The notes under the pieces: model-generated
The model's input: the letters and a program-made list of their open reading frames with translations, nothing else
The model's database searches: none
Told to the model about the DNA's origin: nothing
Shown here: piece after piece, positions 25,384 through 33,818 of the stretch
Layout of the letters: each line of letters begins with the position of its first letter
Numbering within the stretch: the stretch's first letter is position 1
Assembly (NCBI GenBank): GCA_036654455.1
Contig: JAVVRZ010000003.1
Span: 1-64,000 of the forward strand
From: Clostridia bacterium
Lineage (GTDB): Bacteria > Bacillota > Clostridia > Christensenellales > CAG-314
DNA length: 64,000 nt
Reading direction: 5' to 3'
Program-made: the position numbers and the translations under genes

Positions 25384-27510
25384 TTAAGCCTTAGTTAACG
25401 GAGCGTATTTAAGAGATAAATTCTTTTTGCCTACGGTGTCAAAGGCGACGATTGCGTTACCGCTGTCGATTGAAAGAATTATTCCTTTGCCAAAAGTAGA
25501 GTGAACTACCACTTCGCTTACGGTATAAATGCTAGGGTCAATGTTGAGCTTGGGGGTAACTTGTCTAGTGCGAGGAGTGTAAGTGGGCACGCCTTCATTA
25601 TCGTAACTAGGCGTAGGCGGTGGCGTAATAAGGTCGCTTACTTCCTTATAAAATGGCGAAGCCGAACAAAAGCTACGGCTACCATACACAAAACGAGATT
25701 GTGACCTAGTTAAATACAACCTTTCTTTTGCCCTTGTTACGGCAACGTAGGCAAGACGGCGTTCTTCTTGCATTTCTTTGTTAGAATAACTTGCCCTTGA
25801 AAGCGGGAAAATACCATTATCAAGCCCGACAACAAAAACAACCTTAAATTCTAGTCCCTTAGCCGAGTGGATTGTAGAAATTGTCACAAAGTTATCTTGG
25901 TCAACTTCGCCGTTGTCCGCCATAATAGAAACCGACTGCAAATATTCCGCAAGAGTGGCTTCTTGCCCGTTTTCTTGGCAAAATTGCTCGACGGAAGAAA
26001 TAAGTTCGTCAATATTTAATGCTCGTTCGGCGTCTTCTTCGCTTTGAGTTAAAGTTTGCTTATATTGCGTGCGAGAAATGGCCTTTTTAACAAAATCTAA
26101 TAAGCTATTATTTTGTTGCAACTTAACTAAATCTTCATAAAGAGCATAAAAATCAACTAATTTGTGGCTTGTTGTCGAACCCAAAAATTCAAGATTGCGT
26201 TCGTCGGCTAAAAATTGCAATATGGATATGCCATAACTATTTGCTTGTTGAGTTACTTTATTAATAGTCGCAAGCCCTATTCCACGTTTAGGCGTGTTGA
26301 TTATACGTAGCAAAGCCGAATTATCATATATATTATTGACAATTTTAAGATAAGCTAATAAGTCTTTAATTTCTTTGCGGTCAAAGAATTTAAACCCGCC
26401 AAAAACTTTAAACGGTAAATTATACTTTAAGCACTCTTGCTCAAAGTTACGGCTTAATGCGTTAACCCTCATAAGAATTGCAAAGTCGCTATAATTATAT
26501 TTATTAAATCTAATTAACGCTAACATTTGTTCGACAACGTATCTAGCTTCTTGCCCTTCTTCGTTTGCCGAGAATTGTTCGACTTTTACTCCGGCTTCGT
26601 GTTCGGTAAAAAGTTCCTTTTTATGGCGTTGCTCGTTCTTGCTAATTATTTCGTTAGCAACTTGAAGTATTTTTTTGGTGCTACGGTAGTTTTGCTCTAA
26701 CGTAAAGACGTTAGCCGAGGGAAAATCTTGGTTAAAATTAAGAATATTGTCAATTTCCGCCCCTCTCCAACCATATATTGACTGGTCGTCGTCGCCAACT
26801 ACAAACAAATTGCCATATTTTTTGCTAAGTAACTTAATAATGTTATATTGAACCTTATTAGTGTCCTGAAATTCGTCGATACTGATATATTTAAATCTTT
26901 CTTGATACTTTTCTAGCGTTTGCGGAAAATTTTCAAATAAGTATAAACAGTTGTTAAGAAGTCCGTCAAAGTCGAAAGCGTTGCTTTTTTTAAGTTGTTG
27001 AAGATATTTTTCGTAAACGTAGGCGAACAATTCGCTATCGGTTGTAACAATCTCGCTTGCTTCTTCTACCGTTAAATTGTAAGTTTTTGCCATATTGATA
27101 TTATTAACTATTTCTTTTTTTAGTTTATCGTCATCGATATTTTTTTGGCTAAAAATACTTTTAAGCAGAGTTGCCGTATCTTGTTCGTCATAAATACTAA
27201 AATTACTGTGGTAGCCTAACAATTCGGCTTCGTTACGCAATATTCTAACCGCAAGCGAGTGAATTGTGCAAACGGTAAGCCCTTTTGAACCTACCATATC
27301 GTTAAGTCTAGCCTTCATTTCATTTGACGCTTTATTTGTAAACGTAATAGCAAGTATCTCGTAAGGCGATATACCACGAGCTATCATATTTGCTATACGA
27401 TAAGTAAGCACTTTTGTTTTTCCGCTACCTGCGCCTGCAAGTACTAATACTGCGCCTTCTATACAATCTACTGCCCGCTGTTGAGCGCTGTTAAGCTGTT
27501 GTTCATTCAT
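25384..27510 (-). CDS. pcrA: UvrD/PcrA-type ATP-dependent DNA helicase
   Basis: A 708-residue superfamily 1A 3'-5' helicase for repair and plasmid replication. Walker A is GAGSGKTKVLTYRI near residue 25-38. Motif Ia ITFTNKASNEMK, motif II FISIDEFQDTN-like, QNYRS (motif IV) and VAVTRAKERLYL (motif VI) are all present. The C-terminal Tudor-like tail (VVVHSTFGKGIILS) is typical of PcrA. AAGGAG precedes the ATG. Confidence 0.95.
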   Translation of the reverse strand: MNEQQLNSAQQRAVDCIEGAVLVLAGAGSGKTKVLTYRIANMIARGISPYEILAITFTNKASNEMKARLNDMVGSKGLTVCTIHSLAVRILRNEAELLGYHSNFSIYDEQDTATLLKSIFSQKNIDDDKLKKEIVNNINMAKTYNLTVEEASEIVTTDSELFAYVYEKYLQQLKKSNAFDFDGLLNNCLYLFENFPQTLEKYQERFKYISIDEFQDTNKVQYNIIKLLSKKYGNLFVVGDDDQSIYGWRGAEIDNILNFNQDFPSANVFTLEQNYRSTKKILQVANEIISKNEQRHKKELFTEHEAGVKVEQFSANEEGQEARYVVEQMLALIRFNKYNYSDFAILMRVNALSRNFEQECLKYNLPFKVFGGFKFFDRKEIKDLLAYLKIVNNIYDNSALLRIINTPKRGIGLATINKVTQQANSYGISILQFLADERNLEFLGSTTSHKLVDFYALYEDLVKLQQNNSLLDFVKKAISRTQYKQTLTQSEEDAERALNIDELISSVEQFCQENGQEATLAEYLQSVSIMADNGEVDQDNFVTISTIHSAKGLEFKVVFVVGLDNGIFPLSRASYSNKEMQEERRLAYVAVTRAKERLYLTRSQSRFVYGSRSFCSASPFYKEVSDLITPPPTPSYDNEGVPTYTPRTRQVTPKLNIDPSIYTVSEVVVHSTFGKGIILSIDSGNAIVAFDTVGKKNLSLKYAPLTKA

Positions 27511-27529
27511 TACAAATTCTCCTTATTGT

Positions 27530-27558
27530 ATTATACCAAATTTGCGTCAATTAATCAA
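27530..27558 (-). promoter_or_regulatory. promoter of pcrA
   Basis: Minus-strand TTGATT, 17-nt spacer, TATAAT, about 20 nt before the start codon. Confidence 0.7.
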
Positions 27559-27570
27559 GGGTAAAAACAA

Positions 27571-27597
27571 AAAGCAGTTATTTATTTATAACTGCTT
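27571..27597 (-). terminator. terminator of the rpsU-hypothetical unit
   Basis: AAAGCAGTTAT pairs with ATAACTGCTTT. TTGTTTTT follows on the minus strand. It lies about 45 nt past the stop of the 132-codon gene. Confidence 0.75.
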
Positions 27598-27640
27598 TGT
27601 AAACTAATTTTAAAAGACATAAAAACTAACGGCTAAAACA

Positions 27641-28039
27641 CTATATATTTTTATCTTGTTCGAGCGTTTTTTGTTTTGCGTAATATTTATCTTTAACTTG
27701 ACGGTACTTACTGGCTAATTTGAGTAGATAGGCTTGACGCTGACTTGACGACATTTGCTCCATTTCTTTTTTATTTGCAAGCATACCGATAGGATTAACT
27801 AGAACTTCTTGACTTGTAATTAATTCTATAACTCTACGCTCAAACTCTTTTTCATTTTCAAAGTCGTGATTGTAAATCTTATTTTTTATTTCGGCTTTAT
27901 TTTCTTCAAGCAGTGGCACTGCGCTTTTGCCACAAGTTGCGGCTACTTCTTTTTCTTGAATACGTGTTTGTTTAATTTCGTCCCAAAATCCGCTAGCTAA
28001 TCTTTTTTTGGCGTCTTTGGCATACTTTTTAAAGCTCAA
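27641..28039 (-). CDS. uncharacterised 132-residue helical protein
   Basis: I do not recognise this protein. It is hydrophilic, Lys/Glu-rich and predicted helical, with a basic N-terminus (KKYAKDAKKRLASGFWDEIKQ) and a basic C-terminal helix (LASKYRQVKDKYYAKQKTL). It has no signal peptide or membrane segment. GAGGGAGGGG lies just before the ATG. It occupies the place directly downstream of rpsU where B. subtilis carries yqeY, but shows no YqeY features. A hairpin separates it from rpsU, so it may be expressed by readthrough. Confidence 0.75.
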   Translation of the reverse strand: MSFKKYAKDAKKRLASGFWDEIKQTRIQEKEVAATCGKSAVPLLEENKAEIKNKIYNHDFENEKEFERRVIELITSQEVLVNPIGMLANKKEMEQMSSSQRQAYLLKLASKYRQVKDKYYAKQKTLEQDKNI

Positions 28040-28135
28040 TTACTACCCCTCCCTCAAACAATAATGTAAAAAGTGTAAAATTATGCCCAACAACGAATGT
28101 AAAAAATGTAGAAAAATGTCGAAACGTGTATAAAT

Positions 28136-28170
28136 AACTACTGCCTACCCTTGACGGATAAGCAGTTGTT
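28136..28170 (-). terminator. hairpin terminator/attenuator after rpsU
   Basis: A 15-bp stem with one mismatch and two G-U pairs around a GTCAA loop, starting 27 nt past the rpsU stop. ATTTAT follows on the minus strand, a weak U-tract that may allow partial readthrough into the next gene. Confidence 0.6.
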
Positions 28171-28196
28171 TAATTTATCATAAGTAATACTTGTGT

Positions 28197-28376
28197 CTAG
28201 CCCTTAGCGTTACGCTTTCTTGCGGCTTCCGCCTTCTTTTTACGGCGAACACTTGGTTTTTCGTAGTGTTCTTTGCGACGAAGATCGCCAATGATACCAT
28301 CTCTTGCGCATTTGCGTTTGAAACGACGTAGCGCTGAGTCAAGGGTCTCTGTTTCTCCTACTCTTATTGTTGACAT
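28197..28376 (-). CDS. rpsU: 30S ribosomal protein S21
   Basis: A 59-codon S21 gene starting [20 protein letters not shown] and ending in the family's basic tail ([14 protein letters not shown]). S21 joins the 30S subunit and helps mRNA selection. GGGAGG lies 8-9 nt before the ATG. The gene is preceded by a perfect promoter and a small leader hairpin. Position next to HIT and mtaB matches the conserved dnaK-rpsU region of Firmicutes. Confidence 0.95.
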   Translation of the reverse strand: MSTIRVGETETLDSALRRFKRKCARDGIIGDLRRKEHYEKPSVRRKKKAEAARKRNAKG

Positions 28377-28431
28377 ATCTTTCGCCTCCCTTCCGTAAAA
28401 ACGGGAATATTTGCTTTAAACTAGCTTTTTG

Positions 28432-28460
28432 ATTATAACCTATATGTATTAAATTGTCAA
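28432..28460 (-). promoter_or_regulatory. promoter of rpsU
   Basis: A perfect TTGACA-N17-TATAAT on the minus strand. The leader contains a short TTCCGT/ACGGGAA hairpin at about 28391-28407, just before the ribosome binding site. Confidence 0.8.
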
Positions 28461-28466
28461 ATAATT

Positions 28467-28865
28467 TTAATAAAGTTTTAATTTTTGGCAAATTTCGTCC
28501 AAATTCATATCAAATTTGTCAATAAAGTTCCAGGCTTTAAGGTTGTCGCCAACTTTGCGAGGAATAATATGAAAATGTAAATGAAATACAGTCTGTTCGG
28601 CGCAAGCGTTGTTTGCGTTAAAAATATCAACGCCCTCGTAACCGCAGTCGTCTATATAGTGATTGCTGATAAGTTTTACAGCCTTAATCGTTTCGCATAG
28701 ATATTGTTCGGGGCAATCAAGGATATTTTCGCAATGTTTTTTAGGAATTACAAGAGTATGCCCGACGGTATCTTTGGCGATATCTAAAAATGCGTAGACA
28801 TAGTCGTTTTCATAAATTTTTTTACTGGGAATTTCACCATTGATTATTTTACAAAATATACACAT
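28467..28865 (-). CDS. HIT family nucleotide-binding hydrolase
   Basis: A 132-residue histidine-triad protein of the HinT branch, probably hydrolysing nucleoside phosphoramidates or adenylates. The active site HLHFHIIPR lies near residue 95-103, and CIFCKIINGEIPSKKIYE is the typical N-terminus. AAGGAG precedes the ATG. It follows mtaB by 71 nt in the same direction, a common clostridial arrangement. Confidence 0.93.
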   Translation of the reverse strand: MCIFCKIINGEIPSKKIYENDYVYAFLDIAKDTVGHTLVIPKKHCENILDCPEQYLCETIKAVKLISNHYIDDCGYEGVDIFNANNACAEQTVFHLHFHIIPRKVGDNLKAWNFIDKFDMNLDEICQKLKLY

Positions 28866-28936
28866 TGTTTTTCTCCTTAAATTATAATAGTTGTTTTAAA
28901 ATGTAAATTGTGATTAGTTTGCTTAAATATTTGTTT

Positions 28937-30229
28937 TTAGCTTTCGACTACGCCTAAAATGCCGTCTAAATATAGCTCTTTTAACTTGACGTTGACAAAT
29001 TCCCCGATTGCTACCTTTTCTTTGACGTAAACCTTGCAATAATTGTCGGTATAGCCTACATAATAGCCTGACTTAATTTCTTCTACAAGCGTAGAAGTAG
29101 TCGTGCCTATTTGCTTAGTTAGATATTCGCTTCTTAATTTATGTTTAAGTTCGGTAAGTATAGCTAGCCGTTGCTTTACGACTAGGCTATTTGGTTTTTC
29201 AAGCCCGTACGCCTTAGTTTTTTTGCGTGGTGAAAACGGGAAAATGTGAATATCGGCAAATTTAATTTTATTGATAAAGTCTACGGTGTCACAAAAATCT
29301 TGATTAGTTTCGCCACAAAAACCGACTATAACGTCGGTGGTTATGCTTATGTTGGGGTAATACGAACGAATTAAATTAACGCTATTTTCATATTCCTTAG
29401 TAGTATAATGGCGGTTCATAGCTCGCAAAGTGTTGTCGCAACCGCTCTGCAAAGACAAGTGCAAATGTTTGCATACGTTTTTTTGCATAGAAGAAAGCAA
29501 ATCGCCGTTGATTGCGCATTGATAAATACTACCTAATCTAATACGGCAATCGGCAAATTGTAAAGCGTTAAGTAAGGTTGATAAATTTGTATTAATATCT
29601 ACTCCGTATTGAGAGATGTCAATGCCTGTTAAAACATATTCGTTTGACTTAGTTTGCTTAACTTCGTCTACTATGCTTTCTACGCTTCGACTGCGATTAC
29701 GCCCCCTAAGATATGGCACAAGGCAATAGCTACAAAAGTTGTTACAACCGTCTTGAATTTTAATATAAGCCCTTGTATGACTAGGATAAGCGTAGATACC
29801 TTCTACAAATTTGTTAGGTAGAGTGTCAATGCTTGTAATTTGCTCTAAGCAAGTATTTTGAGAAATTTTACTGGCAATGTCGTCTACGACCTTGCCCAAG
29901 TTTAGCTTGTCTGCGTTACCCGACAAATAGACAACGTTTGTCAAAGAAGAAAATTGCGTTGGATTATTTTGAGAGGCGCAACCTACCACAATTACGCTTG
30001 CCTTAGGATTAAATTTCTTTGCCCTCGCAACTGCTTGACGGCTCTTGCTTTCTGCCTCGGCTGTGATAGCGCAAGTGTTAATGATATAAATATCTGCCAT
30101 TTTAAGCCCGTCACTAGCCCCGTAGCCCCGACTAATTAAGTCTGCGACTATTTGTTGGCTCTCATAATAGTTGGTTTTACAGCCTAGCGTAAAGACTGAA
30201 ATTGTAACTTTTGCATTATTATTTTCCAT
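28937..30229 (-). CDS. mtaB: tRNA t6A37 methylthiotransferase MtaB
   Basis: A 430-residue radical SAM methylthiotransferase converting t6A37 to ms2t6A. The N-terminal cluster domain contains TLGCKTNYYESQ and INTCAITAEAE with its cysteines. The radical SAM motif CNNFCSYCLVPYLRGRNRSR is near 155-175. A C-terminal TRAM domain ends the protein. AAAGGAAA precedes the ATG. The 283-nt gap to the upstream rsmE gene holds only AT-rich sequence. Confidence 0.93.
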   Translation of the reverse strand: MENNNAKVTISVFTLGCKTNYYESQQIVADLISRGYGASDGLKMADIYIINTCAITAEAESKSRQAVARAKKFNPKASVIVVGCASQNNPTQFSSLTNVVYLSGNADKLNLGKVVDDIASKISQNTCLEQITSIDTLPNKFVEGIYAYPSHTRAYIKIQDGCNNFCSYCLVPYLRGRNRSRSVESIVDEVKQTKSNEYVLTGIDISQYGVDINTNLSTLLNALQFADCRIRLGSIYQCAINGDLLSSMQKNVCKHLHLSLQSGCDNTLRAMNRHYTTKEYENSVNLIRSYYPNISITTDVIVGFCGETNQDFCDTVDFINKIKFADIHIFPFSPRKKTKAYGLEKPNSLVVKQRLAILTELKHKLRSEYLTKQIGTTTSTLVEEIKSGYYVGYTDNYCKVYVKEKVAIGEFVNVKLKELYLDGILGVVES

Positions 30230-30512
30230 TTATTTTCCTTTAAAAAGTTCTAAGAAAGGTTATGATTAATTGTAATTTTTTACTAAATTAAGTTTTGCAT
30301 TTGCAAGTTTTGTCTATAAACTTAGCTAAAATATCTAATTTATTAGGTAAATATTTGCTAAACAAATTGACAAAAATTTAAATATATATGTTATATCCTG
30401 CAATTATAAATTAAAAAATATCAATCTAAATATGCGTATTATTTATTTTAGTTGTATATCAAAACAGACTTTATTTTATTTTAGATAAATATTAGAATAT
30501 TATTAATATTCT

Positions 30513-31244
30513 TTAACCTCTAAAAGTCGTTTCGGCTAGTTCGTTTAAAACCGAAAGAATGTAAAAAGTTGCCGTTTCGGCTCGTAAAATTCGCTTGCCC
30601 AGACTTATTGAAATTGAAATTTTACCTAAAATATCTTGTTCTTGTTGACTAAAACCGCCTTCGCTTCCAACTACTACGGCAATTCTATTTGCGCAAGATA
30701 AGTCAAGCGAAAGCAACTTTTCTCCGCCGTTTTCGTTACAAAATATAACGGCGTCGTAGTTAGGCAAAAGGGAGCATAGAGCGTTAAAATTTATTGAAGG
30801 TTCAACCCCCACTTGCTTTGCCCTGCAACACTGCTTGCTTGCTTCGTGAGAAATTTTTGTAAGTCTGTTTGCTTTGTCGTTGTCTACGCAAGAAATTGTA
30901 AACTGCGACTCGAAAGGTTTAATGTAGTTTACCCCAAGTTCGACGGCTTTTTGAACTACTAAGTCCATATTTCCGCCTTTTAAACAACCACAAAATAAGG
31001 TAATATCTAGTTTGCTTTCGCAATAGTTTATATTCGAGCTTACTATGTTTAGATAAACGGTAGACTTGTCAATGTTTGTAACTTCGCAAACATAGTCTAT
31101 AAGCTCATTCTCAATGTTGATTACGAAGCGTTCGCCGACCCTTGCCCTAAGTACCTTAGCTATATGGTTGTAGCTAGAAACTATTGCGAAGCTGTCGCCG
31201 ATATGTTCTTCTTTAAGGGCAAAAAATCTTCTTAATTGTCCCAT
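30513..31244 (-). CDS. rsmE: 16S rRNA m3U1498 methyltransferase RsmE
   Basis: A 243-residue SPOUT methyltransferase acting on U1498 of 16S rRNA. It has an N-terminal PUA-like region and a C-terminal knotted SAM site, with VVVGSEGGFSQQE and SLGKRILRAETA as signatures. It overlaps prmA by 13 nt, so the two are co-translated. The order prmA-rsmE-mtaB is that of B. subtilis yqeT-yqeU-yqeV. Confidence 0.94.
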   Translation of the reverse strand: MGQLRRFFALKEEHIGDSFAIVSSYNHIAKVLRARVGERFVINIENELIDYVCEVTNIDKSTVYLNIVSSNINYCESKLDITLFCGCLKGGNMDLVVQKAVELGVNYIKPFESQFTISCVDNDKANRLTKISHEASKQCCRAKQVGVEPSINFNALCSLLPNYDAVIFCNENGGEKLLSLDLSCANRIAVVVGSEGGFSQQEQDILGKISISISLGKRILRAETATFYILSVLNELAETTFRG

Positions 31245-32113
31245 TTATTTATAAGTAGCGTTGCCGACCACTCCCCCTGACTAATCGTGTCTAATTTACT
31301 GAGATTAAAAACACTATAAAGTTTATCTAATTGAGTTGTTAAAATGCCCGAAAAAATAACTAAACTGTCTTTTTTAAGAACTTTTGGCAAACTGTCTTTT
31401 AATTTAGACAAAATATCAATAGTGATATTAGCCATTACTATATCGAACTTTCCTTCGACTTTTTCAAGTAAGTTACTGTTTTTTACAATAATTTGTTGGT
31501 CAAAATGGTTAATCTTTGCATTTTTTAGCGTGGTATTTACGGCTTCGTCGTCATAGTCTACGGCAACAACTTGTTTTGCGCCCAATTTACAAACGGCTAC
31601 GCTTAATATTCCGCTACCGCAACCGATATCAAGCGCAGTTTTGCCTTGACAATTTATTTTTTGCAAAAAAGAAAGGCACATAGAAGTTGTTTCGTGTTGC
31701 CCTGTGCCAAAAGCTAGGCAAGTATCTATAAAGATAGGCTCTTTACAAATTTTGCCTTTATATCCGTAAGGAACTACGGTCAAATTGTCTATGTCAATAG
31801 GCGTAAAGTATTCTTTCCATTTGTCGAGGTACTCTACGTCGTCTTTACAAACTACGTTAAGATTGCTAGCAAGGTTAGCCTTGATTAATTCTTGCTTGAT
31901 TAGTTCGACTTTATCAATTTCGTCAATGCCCAAATAACCTTTGACAACGCAACCGCTCTGCGTTACGCCTTGCTCAATATACTCGATATTGAGTTTTTCA
32001 AGGTCGGTGGAGTCATATATAGCCACGCTTTGCCCTGTGACTTCTTGCAAAATGTATGCGACAAGTTCGCTTAACTCTGTCGTCGTTTCAACCGCAATTT
32101 CGTAAAATTTCAT
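31232..32113 (-). CDS. prmA: ribosomal protein L11 methyltransferase
   Basis: A 293-residue SAM methyltransferase that modifies L11. The substrate-recognition region is N-terminal. The catalytic domain has CLAFGTGQHETTSMCL, then ALDIGCGSGILSVAVCKLGA, and MANITI (NPPY-equivalent). It follows the PadR gene by 11 nt, so its expression probably depends on the PadR promoter. This is an unusual insertion in an otherwise standard dnaJ-prmA neighbourhood. Confidence 0.93.
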   Translation of the reverse strand: MKFYEIAVETTTELSELVAYILQEVTGQSVAIYDSTDLEKLNIEYIEQGVTQSGCVVKGYLGIDEIDKVELIKQELIKANLASNLNVVCKDDVEYLDKWKEYFTPIDIDNLTVVPYGYKGKICKEPIFIDTCLAFGTGQHETTSMCLSFLQKINCQGKTALDIGCGSGILSVAVCKLGAKQVVAVDYDDEAVNTTLKNAKINHFDQQIIVKNSNLLEKVEGKFDIVMANITIDILSKLKDSLPKVLKKDSLVIFSGILTTQLDKLYSVFNLSKLDTISQGEWSATLLINKWDN

Positions 32114-32124
32114 TTGTGTAACGG

Positions 32125-32454
32125 TTAGCCTTCGATTAAAATGTCGATTAATTTTTTAGCGTTTTGCCAAGCTAAAACATTTGACTTGTAGAATTGCCTA
32201 CCTTGTTCGGTAATCTCGTAATATTTACGAGTGACGCCGGCAAGTTCGCTCCCCCAAGTGCCTTTAACGCACCCAAGTTCTTCTAAACGGTGATAAGCGG
32301 AATACAAACTCTGTTCGTTAGGAAGAAATAATTCCTTAGTCTTTGCGATAATCTCTTTTCTAATCTCGTTACCGTATTTTTTGCCGTCAAGTAGACAAGC
32401 TAGTACGATAGTATCGAAATTGCCTCTTAATAAATCACTAGAAATGATAGCCAT
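32125..32454 (-). CDS. PadR family transcriptional regulator
   Basis: A 109-residue winged-helix regulator. LLDGKKYGNEIRKEI and SLYSAYHRLEELGCVKG are the PadR hallmark helices, and GVTRKYYEITEQGRQFY is the wing. It lacks the long C-terminal dimer domain (subfamily 2 size). It has its own perfect promoter and leads a short operon with prmA and rsmE. Candidate autoregulatory dyads overlap the -10. The effector and target are unknown. Confidence 0.88.
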   Translation of the reverse strand: MAIISSDLLRGNFDTIVLACLLDGKKYGNEIRKEIIAKTKELFLPNEQSLYSAYHRLEELGCVKGTWGSELAGVTRKYYEITEQGRQFYKSNVLAWQNAKKLIDILIEG

Positions 32455-32483
32455 ACTTAATCTCCTTTACTATGTCAGTAATA

Positions 32484-32512
32484 ATTATAGTACATATTAT
32501 TTTATTTGTCAA
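32484..32512 (-). promoter_or_regulatory. promoter of padR-prmA-rsmE with overlapping dyads
   Basis: A perfect minus-strand TTGACA-N17-TATAAT. The -10 sits inside the inverted repeats TATGT-N16-ACATA and TACTAT-N13-ATAGTA, plausible operator halves for PadR. Confidence 0.7.
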
Positions 32513-32550
32513 AGGCAAATTATATGATTTTTTGTCATTTTATTTGATAA

Positions 32551-32578
32551 ACAAAAAAAGGTCTTAATTAAAGACCTT
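32551..32578 (-). terminator. terminator of hrcA-grpE-dnaK-dnaJ operon
   Basis: AAGGTCTT pairs with AAGACCTT, followed on the minus strand by seven T. It lies about 40 nt past the dnaJ stop. Confidence 0.85.
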
Positions 32579-32620
32579 AATTAAATATTATTTGATATAT
32601 TAGAATTGTTATTTTGATTG

Positions 32621-33748
32621 CTATTTATAAAGTTTTGAGGCTTCTTCCAAAAAAACTCGTCTTAGCGGATAGTTGTTAAGGCTATTAGATTTTTCATAGT
32701 CGTTTAAGGCTATTTTTTGTGTTTTTGTAATATTTTTAGGTATTTCTATATTTACTTTTACGTATAGGTCGCCTGTTCCTCGCAAAGTCTTAATGCCTTT
32801 GCCACGAAAACGGAACAACTCGCCGTTAGGAGTGCCTTCGGCTATGTGTTGAACTTGCATACCCTGTAAAGTTGGAATTTCTATATCTCCTCCGCACACC
32901 GCAGTTGCGTAAGGAATAGGTATCTCGCACACAATATCAAGTCCGTTACGAGAAAAAACTCCGCTCTTTGCTACTTTAATTACAAGCAATAAGTTTCCGG
33001 CTTGCCCGTTATATGACCTTGCCGAGTTTCCTTCGCCTCTAAGTTGAAGCACTGCGCCATTCTCTACCCCGGCTGGAATTTTAACGTCCATAACTTTCTT
33101 TTTAAGTCTTATGCCCTTGCCATTACAAGACTTACAAGGATTAGTTACAACTTTGCCTATTCCACCGCATTTGTCGCACGCCGATTGTACTATTTGCGTG
33201 CCAAAAAGAGTCGACTTTTGATAGTTAAGATAACCGCTTCCGTGACACTTATCGCAGGTTACAAAACTAGCCGAATCTCTTGCGCCTGTTCCGTTACAGT
33301 CGCTACATTGTTCGTTGCGTGAAAAAGACACCGACTTAGTAGTTCCTTGCGCCATTTCCATAAAGGTAAGCTCGATTGTATAAGTAATATCGCTACCAAC
33401 CGGAGTTGATTGTTGACGGCTTCTATTGCTATTCCCTCCCATAAATGAGGAAAATATATCGAATATATCGTCAAAACCGCCTGCGCCACCGCCTGCGCCG
33501 AAGGGATTGAAACCGCCTGCGCCACCATCAAAGTCAAGCTCGCCCCTATCGTACTTGCCACGTTTATCTAAGTCGCTAAGCACCGAATACGCTTCGTTAC
33601 ATTCTTTAAATTTTTCCGCAGCGTCTTTATTATTGGGGTTTAGGTCAGGGTGATATTTTTTAGCTAGTCTGCGGTAAGCCGACTTTATCTCGTCTTCGCT
33701 AGCGTTTTTGTCAACGCCTAAACAGCCGTAGTAATCTTTTTTTGCCAT
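32621..33748 (-). CDS. dnaJ: chaperone DnaJ
   Basis: A 375-residue type I Hsp40. The J domain with HPD is in KYHPDLNP (about 32-39). A Gly/Phe linker follows at about 75-95. Four CxxCxGxG zinc repeats start at CSDCNGTG and end at [10 protein letters not shown]-terminal substrate domain completes it. It stimulates DnaK ATPase. It is the last gene of the heat-shock operon. A hairpin without a T-tract separates it from dnaK. Confidence 0.96.
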   Translation of the reverse strand: MAKKDYYGCLGVDKNASEDEIKSAYRRLAKKYHPDLNPNNKDAAEKFKECNEAYSVLSDLDKRGKYDRGELDFDGGAGGFNPFGAGGGAGGFDDIFDIFSSFMGGNSNRSRQQSTPVGSDITYTIELTFMEMAQGTTKSVSFSRNEQCSDCNGTGARDSASFVTCDKCHGSGYLNYQKSTLFGTQIVQSACDKCGGIGKVVTNPCKSCNGKGIRLKKKVMDVKIPAGVENGAVLQLRGEGNSARSYNGQAGNLLLVIKVAKSGVFSRNGLDIVCEIPIPYATAVCGGDIEIPTLQGMQVQHIAEGTPNGELFRFRGKGIKTLRGTGDLYVKVNIEIPKNITKTQKIALNDYEKSNSLNNYPLRRVFLEEASKLYK

Positions 33749-33759
33749 TATTTAACCAT

Positions 33760-33795
33760 CTTTACCCTAGTTTGATATTTCAAGCTAGGGTAAAG
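33760..33795 (-). other. dnaK-dnaJ intercistronic hairpin
   Basis: CTTTACCCTAG pairs with CTAGGGTAAAG. No T-run follows on the minus strand. It is more likely an mRNA-stabilising or processing element than a terminator. Confidence 0.6.
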
Positions 33796-33818
33796 CCTTA
33801 TTATTATTTTAGTTTAGA

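Noticed and set aside
27571-27597. Attenuator of pcrA
   Set aside because: The hairpin lies upstream of the pcrA promoter, so it terminates the preceding unit rather than regulating pcrA.
30367-30397. Plus-strand TTGACA with a TATAT-like -10 between mtaB and rsmE
   Set aside because: The spacing is about 19 nt and no rightward gene or transcript-like structure follows.
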